64,000 nt of DNA, taken from NCBI GenBank assembly GCA_018389105.1, contig JACATO010002186.1:1254501-1318500 (forward strand), written 5' to 3'. The position numbers were made by a program, and so were the translations under genes. Within the stretch, counting starts at the first letter, position 1; each line of letters opens with the position of its first letter. Positions 23,974 through 37,601 of the stretch are shown here, in pieces. The notes beneath the pieces are model-generated. The model did no database searches. It had not been told where the DNA came from and worked only from the letters and a program-made list of their open reading frames with translations. This DNA is from Nautilus pompilius. Taxonomy: Eukaryota; Mollusca; Cephalopoda; Nautilida; Nautilidae.

Positions 23974-26539
23974 CTGGACACTATATCCATGTGACCAATC
24001 AAGGTATAGCAAGTTTAAGATGTTAAACTGTACTTCCAGTAAAGTAGTCAACATAATACAATTTTCTCTAAATGTATACACTTTTTTTAGAGTGCCATAT
24101 GGTAAAATTAGAGAAATTTGAAAAAATAACAGAAGAAAATCAAAAAGTTCACGTATTCCACATGTATCATGTTAGATCAAGTGCTGCCCCACTTAAATAT
24201 CAACAGGTCATTTAAATAAAAGCAAATATAAAGTCTTCAATTATAACAATTTCTAAGAAACAAGAATTAACAAAGCAAGAAGTTGTTTAGAACTATTTTT
24301 AAAAATAAAATCAGCTACAAGCTTTTATACAATTTTTATAGTTATAGATATAAACTTGTAAAGCTATTGTATATAATAATATTAAAATTTTATTTACAAA
24401 GTATAATAATACAATAATTTTAAAATATGCACAATTTGTACATGCTTATCATAATTACACATTTCTTTCATATGAATATCAAACCAACCATTTTTGCAAA
24501 TGCTTGCACAACAATGTGGCACATTCGTACTCCATTATTCTCTCTTAAGCATGTACATCTGCAAGATTTTGACAATATTTTATATATTACTATATAAGCA
24601 CACAGTGAATTCATGAGTAGTAATTACAAAGTATACACTTCAAAATAAGTTATGCATCACCAGAATTTCCTTCATATCAATCAATAATAAAACATTGTAG
24701 CAATAAAGCATTTTCATAGTTGAGTGAATTCATGTCTAACTTTGATTATGTTGTCATGTTGCTTGTAGTCTCACAAACCATGAATTTGGCACATTCTGAT
24801 TGCACATGCATATTGGATTTGAAAAAATGAAGTATGATGTAATGAATTCTCTAGCCAATATAAATTCACAATATTGCATACCTTAAACTACTACCATGTA
24901 TAAGTAGTATAGATGATACACAAAGCCAAGAGATGACAGATGAATAAATGAAAAATTCTGGGCTCTCATGCAAAGACATATTGAAGAAATTTAGCACATA
25001 ATGCTTTCAGCACTTGTTGATACAGCACATAGTGGATACATCTGTGAAACAAATCCTAAAAAAAAAAGGGGGGGTGTTCATGAAACGTGCCACAAATCCT
25101 TCACAAATGCTACTGACCTAAAGAACCTCTATAGAACTAACAGGGTATCCATCAGAACAAAGTGCAGAATACTGAATTACCTTTGTTACCACACCTGATC
25201 ATCTATAAAAGCCTAAAATTTCCCAATCAACATATGCAAGCTAAAGACATGGTTGAACCAATAAACATTTTCAGTGGAATTTGAGTGCATGAGAAAGACT
25301 AGATTGGTCTGATAGAAGTCAGTTTCTCTTGCACTGTGTAAATGGTCAAATCAAAGCTTAATGAAATGGGGGTCAAGCTTAGGATCAAGGAAACATTGCT
25401 GGGATTGTTGCTTGTGTTGGTATTTCCATCAGGGTGCGAAGATGTATATCTTATGACCATAAGCTTGATTTTGACAGTGCCTAAATGCTAATAGGAACTG
25501 AGAAAAGATTCTCTAACTAAACAACATTTCTCATTTTGGTAATTAAACATTCACTACTAAACCAATATTCATGGATAAGAGCATAAGACTTCACCAAGTA
25601 TCTGCTCAAATGATGGAAGGGAGGGTAATATGAAGAGGAGAAATCCTGCTGTTTAGAATATATCTTAACTGATCCATGTTTTTAAAAAGTGGCAGATAAT
25701 AAATACCAAGGATATATTTAACAGCTTATGAGCAATGTAAAGTCATGGTATAAGGAAATCAACTATACAAAAAAAGGCTATACTAAATATTAAACATCAC
25801 AGGCAATCTCCAAAGACATAAAACAACATTTTTATTATAGAATACTGATGATACAGCTAGCAGAGTCAGCTTATCCTTTTTAAAAATACTATATAATACC
25901 AGAAATAAACACAAAGCACTATTTATCCTCTATTCCTTCACAAAATTTTGTTATTGTGTCACATTAGATCACTTTTTAAGTCAAAAATGAATTTTAGATT
26001 ATGGCAATAATCTTGTAGAAAATTTGTTTATGGAAAATCCAATATGCATACACAATACTAATGATCTTTTAAAATTATTTTAAATTTTACACACGTGCTT
26101 GAAATATCAGTATGTCCTTAGTATAGAATTAAAAAACTGTTTCAATAGAATGAAAAACAAATGTAATGCAGTATGTCCTATCTTGTTCAATTAAATGAAA
26201 AAAATGATAATTCTATAAGAAATAACTATAGTAGTAACTGCTCAACTTTAATTACTTCAACAAATAAAAAAATACCTTTTAATGTTTATACTGTAGATAT
26301 TTAATGTTCACTACAAAGGCTTTTAAATCTACTTTTTACCTGAATAAAATTCCAATCTTAGTTCTCATTAGCAGTTATTTCTTTGTGATAAGTATTGTAA
26401 TTTTTTTTCAATTTTTCAGGTTTTTAACCTCAATTATCTGAATAAACAAACATTTTTTAAAAGTTTGCAAGATCAAAATTCCCTTGTTTTTATACACTGT
26501 ATTACTTACTATAGCAATTAATGAAGGCTGTTCATCTAA

Positions 26540-27081
26540 TTCTAAGAACAATGCTCACCAGGTTACTCATCTGCAAGATTACTCTTACCCACCCTGCAGT
26601 CAGATATATTTCCTCCAACATTGAACCAAAGCATCAAATGGTACCTGGAGATAATCTGTGAATAGGGTAGTTCAGTTGTTATGCACATTGAATCCCCTTA
26701 TTGTTAGCAAACTGATATCCTTGAACTTCAACATTGGGAATAACCAGAACTGTATGGAACAAGGCTGGTGTTTTAAGGATGGGAAGGATATGCTAAGACT
26801 TCTGCTATAGATGTTCCACATTTCCATTTGTCTATTGATTAGTAGGGCATTCCAATGGGCACATACTCCATCATATGCAAATGGTCAGCAATGATGGCAA
26901 AGGCACTTTCAGCATAAATAGACACAGCATAGACATCTTCATGTATCTTGATGAACCAATTCTTTAGCCCAGCAACTTCTGCTAACAACCAGACCAAGAA
27001 TAATCTCAAATGACTAATGTCCTTACTCAGAATGTATATGCCACCTAAACAGTATTGCTTTGATTGAAAAGTCATCTCCAT
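26540..27081 (-). pseudogene. Possible mariner-like transposase remnant
   Basis: A minus-strand frame starting at 27081 contains ESAFAIIADHLHM. In the next frame it is followed by a VCAHWNALL phrase. Together these resemble the mariner helix-turn-helix block (GSVFSIIHDDLHMRKVCARWVP-like). Further on, a phrase reading FDALVQCWRKYI, a stop and then LQGG (about 26630-26585) resembles the mariner C-terminal W-KCI--QG-Y pattern. The catalytic middle is not recognisable and appears deleted. The similarity is short and the region unbounded by termini, so the call is tentative. It could be an unrelated relic. Confidence 0.3.
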
Positions 27082-27898
27082 AAGCCAGTTTCATTTTGAA
27101 AAAGTGTCAGTAGAAGTCAATCTACATCTCACAAAATGTTTGATTTTTAGTGAAATGCCCATTCAGTGACTACAGCAAACATCTGTACTAGATAAACTCT
27201 GCAATTAAGCTGAGCTGCCCTACCTTATTTACATGGCTTCTTTGCAAGCATTTATTATTGCTATAACCCCGGTGATGGTTTGTACCACCTTGTACTACTC
27301 CTTACAATGCATAAATCTTAGCATTAAATAAACAACTAAATTATATGATTAAATTTTGCAGATGAAAAGAAAATGAAGTACTGCATCTTTCATTTCAGTA
27401 TCTATTTGAGTGATTCATGAATTATCATACTTATGAAAAGTGCAGATACAAAATTTTAAAAAGATAAACAAACATAATCTTTATATACAAAAAACAAAAT
27501 TAATGAAATTCACAAAAAATATGTATACAATACACATAAAATGTGAAGTCTTACAAGTACTTACTAGTAGTGAAATATTAACGTTTTTTTTTCTTTCCAA
27601 GACATTCTAACATGAGTAAAAATTTAATCCTGATTGCTGTAGTCCTGTGAGCAACAAATTAAAATGAATCCCAATCACCAATAAAGTTCTAGCAATTTTT
27701 TTTCCCCATTGAACAGATATACCTGCTATCTATCTGACCAGCAATAAGGTATCCACTGCAATTTAACTGTATGCAATCCATTTAATACTCTGTACCTTAA
27801 AGCTAGTAAAAAAAAATCAAATCTCAAAACGTTTAGCTATATATTAACTTAACTTGTACTCTTTTTTTAATGTATGCTGTTATTATTTGATCTCTAAA

Positions 27899-27958
27899 TG
27901 AGAGAGATACAGAGACACACACACAGAGAGAGAGAGACACACACACTGACAGACAAAA
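27899..27958. repeat. Compound (GA)n/(CA)n microsatellite
   Basis: Alternating GAGA and CACA blocks make up a 60-base compound microsatellite. Confidence 0.85.
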
Positions 27959-27959
27959 A

Positions 27960-29135
27960 ATGTAACTTTAAAATATTATGAAATTGTGAAATTTCATTCT
28001 TTCTGCATATCATTTAAATATTATTAAACATGAACATTATAGCTAATTTTCCTTATTTTTTCTTAAATTTTTGTCATTCTTCAAATAATTTAGTGAAGTG
28101 TAAATACAAATTGATTTTAAAACTGTTTAAATGACAAGAACTGCCAAAATGCAAGTTTGCGCAGACATTTAATGCTGTCACATTATTTAGTAAATTTCAA
28201 CCTTGAAATTCATGGATGCTTATTACTGTCCATATTTTTATAAAAAATACAAACAAACATATTGAAAAATAAAAGTTAACCCAGTCAGCAAAGACTATCT
28301 ACATTTTCATATAATAACAAGTGTTCTGTGAAGTTGGACTGTTTTATTTAGCACCCTCTTAAAGTAATAAATAAGCAACCATTGCCTCCACCAATCTTGT
28401 TATTTTAAACTGATAACAAACAGTTGGCATTTTCCTAAGTGGGGAGGCTCACCCACAGTTTATATTTTGACACACTGGCAAATTTAGAAAGTCATCAGAA
28501 GTAACTAAATGGGGCTACACAAACATCTAAAGACTGCAGAAGTGGACAACACTTTTTTTTTTCCTCTGTAAGATATTCTAGGTTGAATCACATTATTATT
28601 TGAAGACAAAATGCTCTTCAATAAATTTACTAAAAACAAATCATTAATGTTAATAAATAAAAAAATAAGTACATAAACATAATGAGTTAAATTTTTTTAT
28701 AGGTTCTAATTATTTCCTCCTACTATGTATATGCTTGTACAGATTTAGCCCTATATTATTTGATGGATAAGGGCACACTGAATACCTCTCTTCAGTTATT
28801 TAACCAAATTTATATATAATTTCTTTAATAAAGGTTATAATCTTCAATCAACAAATATGACATCATTAACATGCTTTTGAAAGCCGTTTTCTTTCTTTCT
28901 TTTTAAAGTGAAAATCAAAAGTAATACACTCTTTATTGTCTACTTTGCCTCATCTACTGATCCAATCAACACAAGAACAATGCATTTCTTTTTGTAGAAT
29001 GGAAATCTATCCATAAAATAAACTTAGTCATTGGCACCAGAATTTTATATAATTAAAAATTAAGTGTTTTGGTTACTATTAAACATGCACTAACCACACC
29101 AATGCTGATTAAACCTATTAAACATCTTATGCCAC
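27960..29135. other. AT-rich non-coding DNA
   Basis: Nothing was recognised beyond A/T-rich sequence between the compound microsatellite and the Tigger-like element. Confidence 0.5.
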
Positions 29136-29137
29136 TA

Positions 29138-29799
29138 CAGTAATACCTCAAACTTCTGACACTCCCTAGTACCAACCTGGAGCTTTTCATTTTTCCCCTT
29201 GCTTGTGTCAGTAGAATACAAAGCTTCATGTTTTTAAAAGCATTCAGTAACCTCCAGTATGGTATGATGAAGAGCTAATAAAAAGGCATGTATTATTCTC
29301 AAACTTTTAAAACTGGTTTAAATCTGAATTTATTAATAAAGTAACTTATTATTTAAATCAGAAAGGTCTTCCAAAAAAGGGGTTGCTTGCTTCTCCTGGA
29401 CATCCCCCTGGCCATCCAACAGAGGTCCTGGAATCTACAGATCCTTTTAAGGTGTTATCTTTTTTTCTCCTAACACTATCTCCATCCATCCTTCCACCTT
29501 TAGATCAAGATGCAGTTGCCATTTTTGAAGAACTGACGATAGTGGAGGATAATTTCCAAGAAAATAACTTCACTGAGGCATGGAATAAATTTAATTTTTT
29601 GGAATGCTTTAGATTAATGATCCAGACATGGAATAGCATACTACAGTTATCATCAGTTTAAATTTAATCATCATATGAGAAAGTGACTATAAGCGAAATG
29701 AAAACAAACAGTGAATAAATATATTTTATTTTAATTATAATTTCTTACTTTTTTATTAGATACCCCAATAAATTGGAAATTTGAAGAATAATTGTACTG
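29138..29799 (+). mobile_element. Short pogo/Tigger-like element
   Basis: The left end reads CAGTAATACCTCAAACTTCTG, close to the CAGTAATACCTCG termini common in Tigger-type elements. The right end read inward is CAGTACAATTATTCTTCAAA. Each is flanked by TA (29136-29137 and 29800-29801), the pogo/Tigger target. The 662-bp body has a plus-strand open frame at 29383-29661. Its last third is acidic and patterned (AIFEELTIVEDNFQENNFTE), like the acidic C-terminus of Tigger transposases. No catalytic motif is present. It is probably an internally deleted, non-autonomous copy. The right-end match is imperfect. Confidence 0.5.
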
Positions 29800-29801
29800 T
29801 A

Positions 29802-31819
29802 ATTTTACATGAAACTTCGAATTATAAAAATGTTGTATGAAAATTCTTTGTTTATTTGGTTTGTACATAGATTGTGAAAAATTTAGAAATCCTACCTATA
29901 CTTTACATCTAGATTTATGTAACCAAGATAACATGTAAAATTGGAACATGAATAGGAATAAAGGGGCATAACTTCAATTTACTGAGAAAGTTTACTCATG
30001 GATTACAAAAAGCAAAAAATACTACATAATAAGGAATCCAATGCACAAATCACTAAATAACAGCAAACATAGTACCCCAAACCATGCAATATTAAAATAA
30101 ACTTCTTCAGAGCTTTCATAAATAAAATGTTACTGCACAATCTAAATCAGAATGCATAGCTCTCACCTACAAAATCATATTTTAAATAATCTCTCTCTTA
30201 ATAATTAGCAAGATGACCAAAAAAATGAATTAAATAAATGTTATTCATAAGGAAATTTCTGATAGACCAAAAATTTGTTATTGTTGTCATGGATATTTAA
30301 AGAACATTGAACTTATTCAGTAAAACAAAAAAAAGAAAGAAAGATCTATGAGACTGAATTTACTGAAAATTAACTCAAAAATAAAGAAAAATTATTTGAA
30401 TATCATTAATAAATCTGATACTGAACATAGCAGCACAAGATTTTTGTACAAATTCTGGAGACCTATATAGGTGTACACTATTAGCCCTTAAAACATTTTA
30501 CACTAGTAAGCTAGTATTGAATGTGATCATCTTAGATATAAAATAATCAAAAGATTTAAATAAGCATATGTTTCATCATTTTGACTACTGTCAGCAAATA
30601 ATTACAATAAAATTATCATGCAGTTTCATTTAAAATAGCTGTGCAAAATTTTTCTTAAATACTCTGAAGAATTCAACACTTGCAATTGTGTAACACAAAA
30701 ATGAGAAATATTTGAAAATAACTGATGTGAAAATTATAAAGCTGACTTGATTTATGCAACTCTAGTTCCAACAAATTTTAGATCAAAGATAGTAACTCAA
30801 TGCAGCCATAACCTAATTTTCATAAAAGAATTATCAAGACCTCATATCATTGTCTAGACAATTTGAAATGTTTATTTGGCCTAGTTCTTTTATGAATCAA
30901 AAATTTGCTGAAAACTATGAACAAAGTACATCTGCTTTTAAATATGTGACAAGCATTAAACAAGATAGCACTGCAAAAAGTCATTCAATTTAATATTAAA
31001 AAAAACAATTTTCTTTCTTTTTCTTGTTTTATGCATGCTATGTGGTGCATCAATTTATCTAGCAAATCTATCATCAAATAGCTTAAAGAACATTTTCTAC
31101 CCATTTAATCCACTGTAGACATTCCTGCAGAAAAGTAATTTAGCTAAAGATGATCATGAGCAATGAAAATTTTTTCAATTTGTATATTACAGTTAACACG
31201 TTAATACTAACATTTAACAATATTAAACATTTTTTTATAACACTGCTGCATGGGCATTAGAAAAAAAATATGTTGTTACGTAGTAATATAATATTGCATG
31301 ACCCAGAAATCTTTAGAGTTGTGAAATATAAGCTAAAAATATAAACTTACATACACATTTCATAACCATCATTAAACTTCTGGGTGTAGCCATCAAGCCT
31401 GTGGTACTGTGAAGTTCCAAGACAAATAATGCAATGATGTGATGGTAAATGGTAGCCTTCTATGTTTACAGATAAATATGTTGTGACTACAATTAAAGTA
31501 ATTTTATCACTTTTCTTTTACTGAGATGGTTAAGTTATTTGATAACTCGCCCATGTAACCAACAAACTAGTTATTTAAAATTTAAAAATAACTAGGTCCA
31601 TTACATCAAAAATTAAGCTAGCTGCATATGCGGATCTTTAAAAAAAAATAACACTATATTACTTGGATTTTTTTAATGATTTGAAAATCTCACTATAGAC
31701 AGTATAAAATCTACAAATGACAAATGCCATTATTAAGTACATTCATTGCAAATTAATTAGTATTCTTTTAAAGACGATTTATACAAACCAATTATTCCAT
31801 CTTCTTTATGTCAAGCTGA
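29802..31819. other. AT-rich non-coding DNA
   Basis: No gene, microsatellite of note or paired termini were recognised here. Confidence 0.5.
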
Positions 31820-31821
31820 TA

Positions 31822-33132
31822 CAGTAATTTTCAAATTAATGTGAACAGAATCAAAAGAAAAAAAAAGGTTTTAGTAAACACCATGTATTTTGAAGACTGG
31901 AACAAACTTCAAAATTTGATATGAGCACCTTCAGCTTTAATAACATCTCAAACACGCTTGGGCATGGAATGCACCAGCTTTTCACAAATTTTCTTTACTT
32001 CTTCATCATGAAACCAGACTAGATTGACAGACCTGATCATTTTTTCTTCAGCTGTACAATCAGTTTTCAAAATCAAATCTTACATACAGCCCATAGATTT
32101 TCAAATGAATTTAGATCTGGCAAGTTCCTGGCCAATCCAAACACTTGATACTGTTCATCCTAAAGTACTTCTTAAAGCATTTTTATGTATGGCACAAAGT
32201 CAAATCATGTTGAAAACAATTTTTCAAGAAATCTTCAACAATTCTGGTTTGACATAACATTCTAGAACTTCTTTATATTTCTTACTATTCATCATGCCTT
32301 GTATAGACACAATAAGCCAGATTCTCATGCAGAAAAACAACTCTAGAACATTTTCTTTTCTGATTGCTTCACAGTTTGATTATGGAACTGGGGTATGAGT
32401 TTATCAGGTGAATGTTGTACAAATCAACATTGTTGACCTTGAACAAAGAAAATTACTCTAGTCTGAAAAGAAACACATTGCACTAGTCTTCTTTTGACCA
32501 ACCAGTATGTTTCTGAGCCCAGTCATAGCATTCTATCTTCACTATTTATGTTAGCAATTGTTTTATCATTGGTTTCTTGGCTTGGTGCCTCACCTCAAGC
32601 AATCAACATCTTACAGTTGATGATGATATCTGGACACTTGCTGCTGCTAATTCCTGGTTAAGCATGTCACTAGTTTTTCTTGGATCCTGCTTGGTCATTC
32701 ATATTAATTTTTGCATCATCTCTAATTGATTTTTTTCCATTTTCTTCAGTATTTGCCTTTCCTTAATGAGGATATTGAGTCTGTGGTATGTTTTTTTAAT
32801 AATCTTATTCACTGCTACCACATTGACTTTGATGTTATTGGCAATTTGTGAGAGAGAGAAATTTGTGATCATTCAAAGTAATTATTTTAGATCTTTTCCT
32901 TGGTGTAATATCCATATTCAACTCTTAAACACACAAGAACAGATATCACATGTCTGCTTTTGATGAATGACAAGAATATAATAAATTAGGCATAAAATGA
33001 ATGAAAAGACCAATATCAAAAGATGTATGCAATAAAATAACACAAATTGAAGCTTTTATTGTGTTTCATTAAAACAATGAAAAATCATTTTTGTTTCATA
33101 TTCACATTAATCTATTAAGCTGCACAATACTG
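31822..33132 (-). mobile_element. Tc1-like DNA transposon, full length, decayed
   Basis: The left end begins CAGTAATTTTCAAATTAATG. The right end read inward begins CAGTATTGTGCAGCTTAATA. Both then share ATTAATGTGAA..GAA.CAAAA. TA flanks both sides (31820-31821 and 33133-33134). The length of 1311 bp is typical of Tc1. A degraded minus-strand transposase fills the interior. Confidence 0.85.
31908..32790 (-). pseudogene. Tc1-like transposase pseudogene
   Basis: The blocks run on the minus strand in the correct order. First is a paired-like domain ending ASVQISSSTVRC (about 32640-32600). Then come WAQKHTGWSKED (about 32525-32490), a SIQGMMNSKKYKEVLECYVK phrase (about 32315-32250, equivalent to the G-MNS--Y--IL block), and FQHDLTLCHT with the second catalytic aspartate (about 32220-32190). 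After a frameshift, LPDLNSFENLWAV carries the glutamate (about 32120-32085). The spacing is 34 residues once the shift is allowed for. Last is the C-terminus SMPKRV followed by DVIKAEGAHIKF and a stop at about 31910. Internal stops and at least two frameshifts show it is inactive. Confidence 0.85.
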
Positions 33133-36100
33133 TATGTAAGTATTAGAAAAATCTTCATATGCTGTTAAGTTAATAATTGATGATGATCTAATTAATAGTT
33201 TGGAATTATCAATATATATTTTTGTTAATGCTGAAATAATTCTTTAAAAGAATATTGCTAGCTTGTGTACCTTAAAAATAAAGATCAATAATAATATACA
33301 ATTTCCTGTATGTAAACATATTTAGTGACAGCTGATTGGCAAAAAAGTGTTTAAATAATGGGACCAGAATCATTTGAATCTTGGTTAGTGTATCAGATGT
33401 AGAGATTTGATAGTCTTCCCAGCATCTGGAACCATAGAGTAATTACACATATCATGCTACCATATTGTTGTGGCTAAAGAAATTTAAACATTTAACCCAT
33501 ATAGCATTTTTCTCCTTTTTTTTTGTTTTCTTTTGGCCTGATTCATAACAATGAAAAAAATGTCAAAAAGTAAAAAATAAATAAAGAAAATCTTGATGGA
33601 TTAATTTATGGTTTTAGTCAAACCATTTCTGAAAAATTAAAACATAATCATCATAAAACAGAGTCAATGAGTTAAATGATAGAAAATTTATCCCAAGAGA
33701 ATAATTTCTTCTAAAGTACATATTAAATACATATTGTTATAATCACAAAGATATAATACAAGTTAAACTGTGTTCATGTATGTTATTATTTTTAAAGTTT
33801 GAATTCTATATTCCAAATAATATGATAATATCTTTTGTTTTATATCAGTCTTGAATTAATACTCACCTTACTTTATCACCACTTTTTTAAATTTTAATAT
33901 TTTATAAGCTTATACAGTTCAAATTATTCTGAGTAATTTTATGCAAAGAAACAAGTCACTTTTAAAAATCAACACTTTCACTTTCATTCATCCAATTTCT
34001 CATCAAGCAAAATCCCACAACTCTATTTATAATGTGAAAATTTAATGAAAAAAAACTAGAAAAACTTGTTACCAAAACAAGTTATCCCTTCTTTAAAAAA
34101 AAAAAATTATGATAATCGTGTAAGCTAAGATATGATATATACAAAAAAATCAAGTGATATAAAAAGCAGCATCTACCATATTTTGGGTTATTGAAAATCC
34201 ACATGAAAACAAAACAGTCATACAAGAAAAACTTGGACGACGTAGATGTTTAACAAGTTGACAAATAGAAAGGTGGTTTTTTTTGTTGATATTTTTACAT
34301 ATATTTATCTCTTTCAAAAATTAATCAGTATTTTAAGACTGTTTACACTCACAGTCAATAAGTAAAACTTTAATAAATTCCACTGGCATTTTGAATGCAT
34401 ATATTTATCTTACCAAATAAGTTTTAAATATTAAGTATTTAATTCTATAGTACATATAACCATACCATAAATTTGATATTCTGAAATAACACAACTAGAA
34501 AGATTTAAGACATATTAAAAGGTGGTTAGAATGTTACAAACTACCAAGTGATTCACATGTAATAGATTTATTCATCAAAAAGTTGATTACTTGCGACCAG
34601 TCAGTTACAGTGCAGCATCAACACCTACTTAAATAATTTTTCTTTAATTCTTTTTAAAACTTCACAAATTCTGCAGATAACTGTCATTTTTAGCATTGCT
34701 GATTTCACCCATTCTCTTTGCCTTTATTCATACCTGTATAACAGTGTAGATGTGTTATGGTGCAAAAGATAAATTAGGCTGTCCTATTTGATTTCTGCTG
34801 GCCTTGACAGCGACAGGTCTATCTATATTCCGTGATGTTCTACCCAATTCCCTCCCTACCTATAGAAACAAACAGATACCAACCTCTACAAACTATATTT
34901 CATTTGCAATCATTAATTTTTTCAATTGTCTTTTACTCTTTTACTAAAGGGGGTATTTTAATAATTTTTAATACTTCCTTTAAACTGAATCCCCCTCCAA
35001 AAATAAAACTTAAGATCTACAATCATCAATTAGGGATTAAAACTGGATTGGAATTTAAAAAAAAAAAGCACACTTCAGCCTTTCTAAAAGAAAACAAGAT
35101 AGAACAAATCTTCAAAAAAATTCAATAAATAGTAAAAATAATCTAACCACTATATTATTGATTTACACAGCCAACATATCTACTGCATTCTCTCAATATA
35201 CCATGAATTTTTCTCTTTTAAAAGTGTGTATCATAAATAGTATTAAATGTTCTTTTTAATAACAATTAATAAACAAATTCAATCTTAGAAATCATACCCT
35301 AATTTTTCTTACAGTTTTTAAACATTAAATAAAGCAAATTCTAGCCTTTTTTGGCTAAAATAACCACAAAAAGTAAAAATCTCTATATTTGGCATACTTG
35401 AGTAATTAGACAGTGAACATATACTTTGAGTGTGTATCTAATTTAGCTACTCAAGAGCTTCATAATGTTTAAAACAAAGAAGGCAAACCAATGTGTTCAC
35501 TAATCAGGAGGATGTGGAAGTATATATTTCTGGCTTCAAAATTTTTCATTTTCTAATTGATTTCTAATTTATTAATTATGTTTCTGGCTATTCCCAAGTT
35601 CTAGAGGTTGATTTAGCATACAAAGTCTCCAAGTAAGAGCAGCCACAAAGTTGTTTTTTTTATCCTTCTTCAATTCCCAGTATTTTGTCAGGTAAACAGT
35701 TTTAAAATTTTTCATATTTCAAGTTGAAAACATAAGCTTAGGTTTACAGTTAAACAAGGATCACAGTTCCATGAAAGAGGAATTCATGCTAAATCTTCCT
35801 GACACTCAGAATACTGTATTATTAGTCAGACATTCTCATCGACAGTAAATAAAAACCCAAACAAAATTTTCTTATATGTTCAAGGTAAATATAAACATTT
35901 TAAAGTAATTTTTCTCCATATGTTGATATTTTAGAAAAAAAAGCATATTATATTTACCTCCAAAAGGTTATGAAACTAGACTATGTTATAAAAAATAAGT
36001 CACAAGGCTTTGTTTTCTAATACAAGTCCTCCTTTGGATATATTTAAAATTGTGTTTATTACCTGATAAATTAAAGAAAAAATTTTATAAAGGATATTAT

Positions 36101-36839
36101 TTTTAAAAAAACATTGAGAAGCACAATGTTTTTTTTTTTAAGAAAATAGGCAAATGAAAAGCAGATTCTTTTTCATCACAAATGTAATCAGGCAGTAATA
36201 AAAAACCTTTGAATTTAACTCTTTACCACATAAGGGCTAAATAATCTTTAAGTAGACAGACAACAAACTTAAGTAAATAGTCATGATTCCTGCATTGTGA
36301 ACAATATTAACTGATAGTCAACCAACATTTTTTATAAATATTGAAAAAGTTCTCTATGTGCATAGGAGTATTTCAAAACAGGCATGCTCAAGATAAAAAA
36401 TTAATTAAAATAGCAACAATAGAAAGTTAACAAACAAGTTTAGGAGAATAAGCAAGCCAAAAACAAACTCTCATTAAGAATGAAGGTTTCAAGACATGGT
36501 ATAAACCAAAGAAATCAGCAACATTTCTGAGACTTCAGAAATTCTCTAGGTTAAATTCATTTTATGTAAAACCAAAGGGCCAACCAAGGGAAAAAAGTAT
36601 TTTACTTTTCAATGTGCTTTAAATCAGTCTGATATATTTTTCAAAGGATATATTATAGTACAAGATATCAGGAGCAATACAATGAATTATATTCATTTTA
36701 AAACATCTTGCAAGATCCCTGTTTGGGAAGTATTGTCTCTTTTATGCTTTTTTATTTTTTCTGTAACCTTATTCTCCAAACACACATTCATTCAGTCTCT
36801 TCAAATAATGCATGATAAATAGAACTGCATGATAGCAGC

Positions 36840-36851
36840 TGTTGACCAGTG
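36840..36851 (-). repeat. Possible lone terminus of the 10186-11876 family
   Basis: On the minus strand the 12 bases CACTGGTCAACA match the terminus of the element at 10186-11876. The similarity does not continue inward and no partner terminus was found. It could be a relic end or a chance match. Confidence 0.25.
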
Positions 36852-37573
36852 TATTAGCTTCCTTAGCAAATCTAACAATCACTGCAGTGTAGTCTCAAAA
36901 GTTGTACATTTCAAAACAAGAGTATATTTATATTATAACTGTTAAAAATAACTGATGGCAAATAGGTAATTTTTTTCAGGAGAGAGAATTTTTCATTTAA
37001 AAGGAAGGAAAGCATTCAGAGTATTTTATAAGTTATAACAAACCACTTCAGAATCATACCAATGGATTGTAACCAAAAAGCTATTAAATAATAAAACTTC
37101 ATGCACAAAAATTCAAATGCATTACTTTATCTTCAATTAAATCTGTGTAGGATAAAGATGAGGTAATTCTAAATATCAACCTTCCTCTTTCTGATGTCTG
37201 CTTTAATAAATTTAACTCCATTTATGTATAATAGCTAAAGCTAACTGTTGATTTTGTGCAGAATACATTAGAAATTACAATAAAGACAAATTACTATTTT
37301 CAAGGTGATAATCAAAACAGTTAGTTTGTTGTTGTTGTTGTAGTTTTGAACAAAAATACTGAAAACCTAAACATTAATTTATCCATAAGAAGGTAGTTGA
37401 TATTAGAAAATATTCTTTTAAAACAAAATTCTCAAAAGAAGAATTTACCAATGATGGTTGTTACAATAATAGTTTTTTTTTTAGTTTTTTGCTGATCCAA
37501 GGAGATTCTTTATGCCATAACAATTTCCTCTCTCCCTGAATTAACTAACAAGAAGTCCAACTTTTTGCTTCAT

Positions 37574-37601
37574 TTTTTTATTAATGTACATTAATAAAAA
37601 A
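37574..37601. repeat. Perfect 28-bp palindrome
   Basis: The sequence reads the same on both strands around the centre GT|AC at 37587/37588, with arms of the form TTTTTTATTAATGT. It is low in complexity but exact. Confidence 0.75.

Larger units (their letters stand above)
20345..26530. other. AT-rich non-coding DNA with unclassified blocks
   Basis: This is mostly A/T-rich sequence with many homopolymer runs. Slightly more complex blocks occur at about 21190-21330 and 24700-25620, the latter with a 65-codon plus-strand frame at 25001-25198. None has a motif that names a gene or repeat family. Confidence 0.5.

Noticed and set aside
34832..35128. A 98-codon plus-strand frame
   Set aside because: The translation is low in complexity (K, I, N and F rich) and reflects AT-rich composition.
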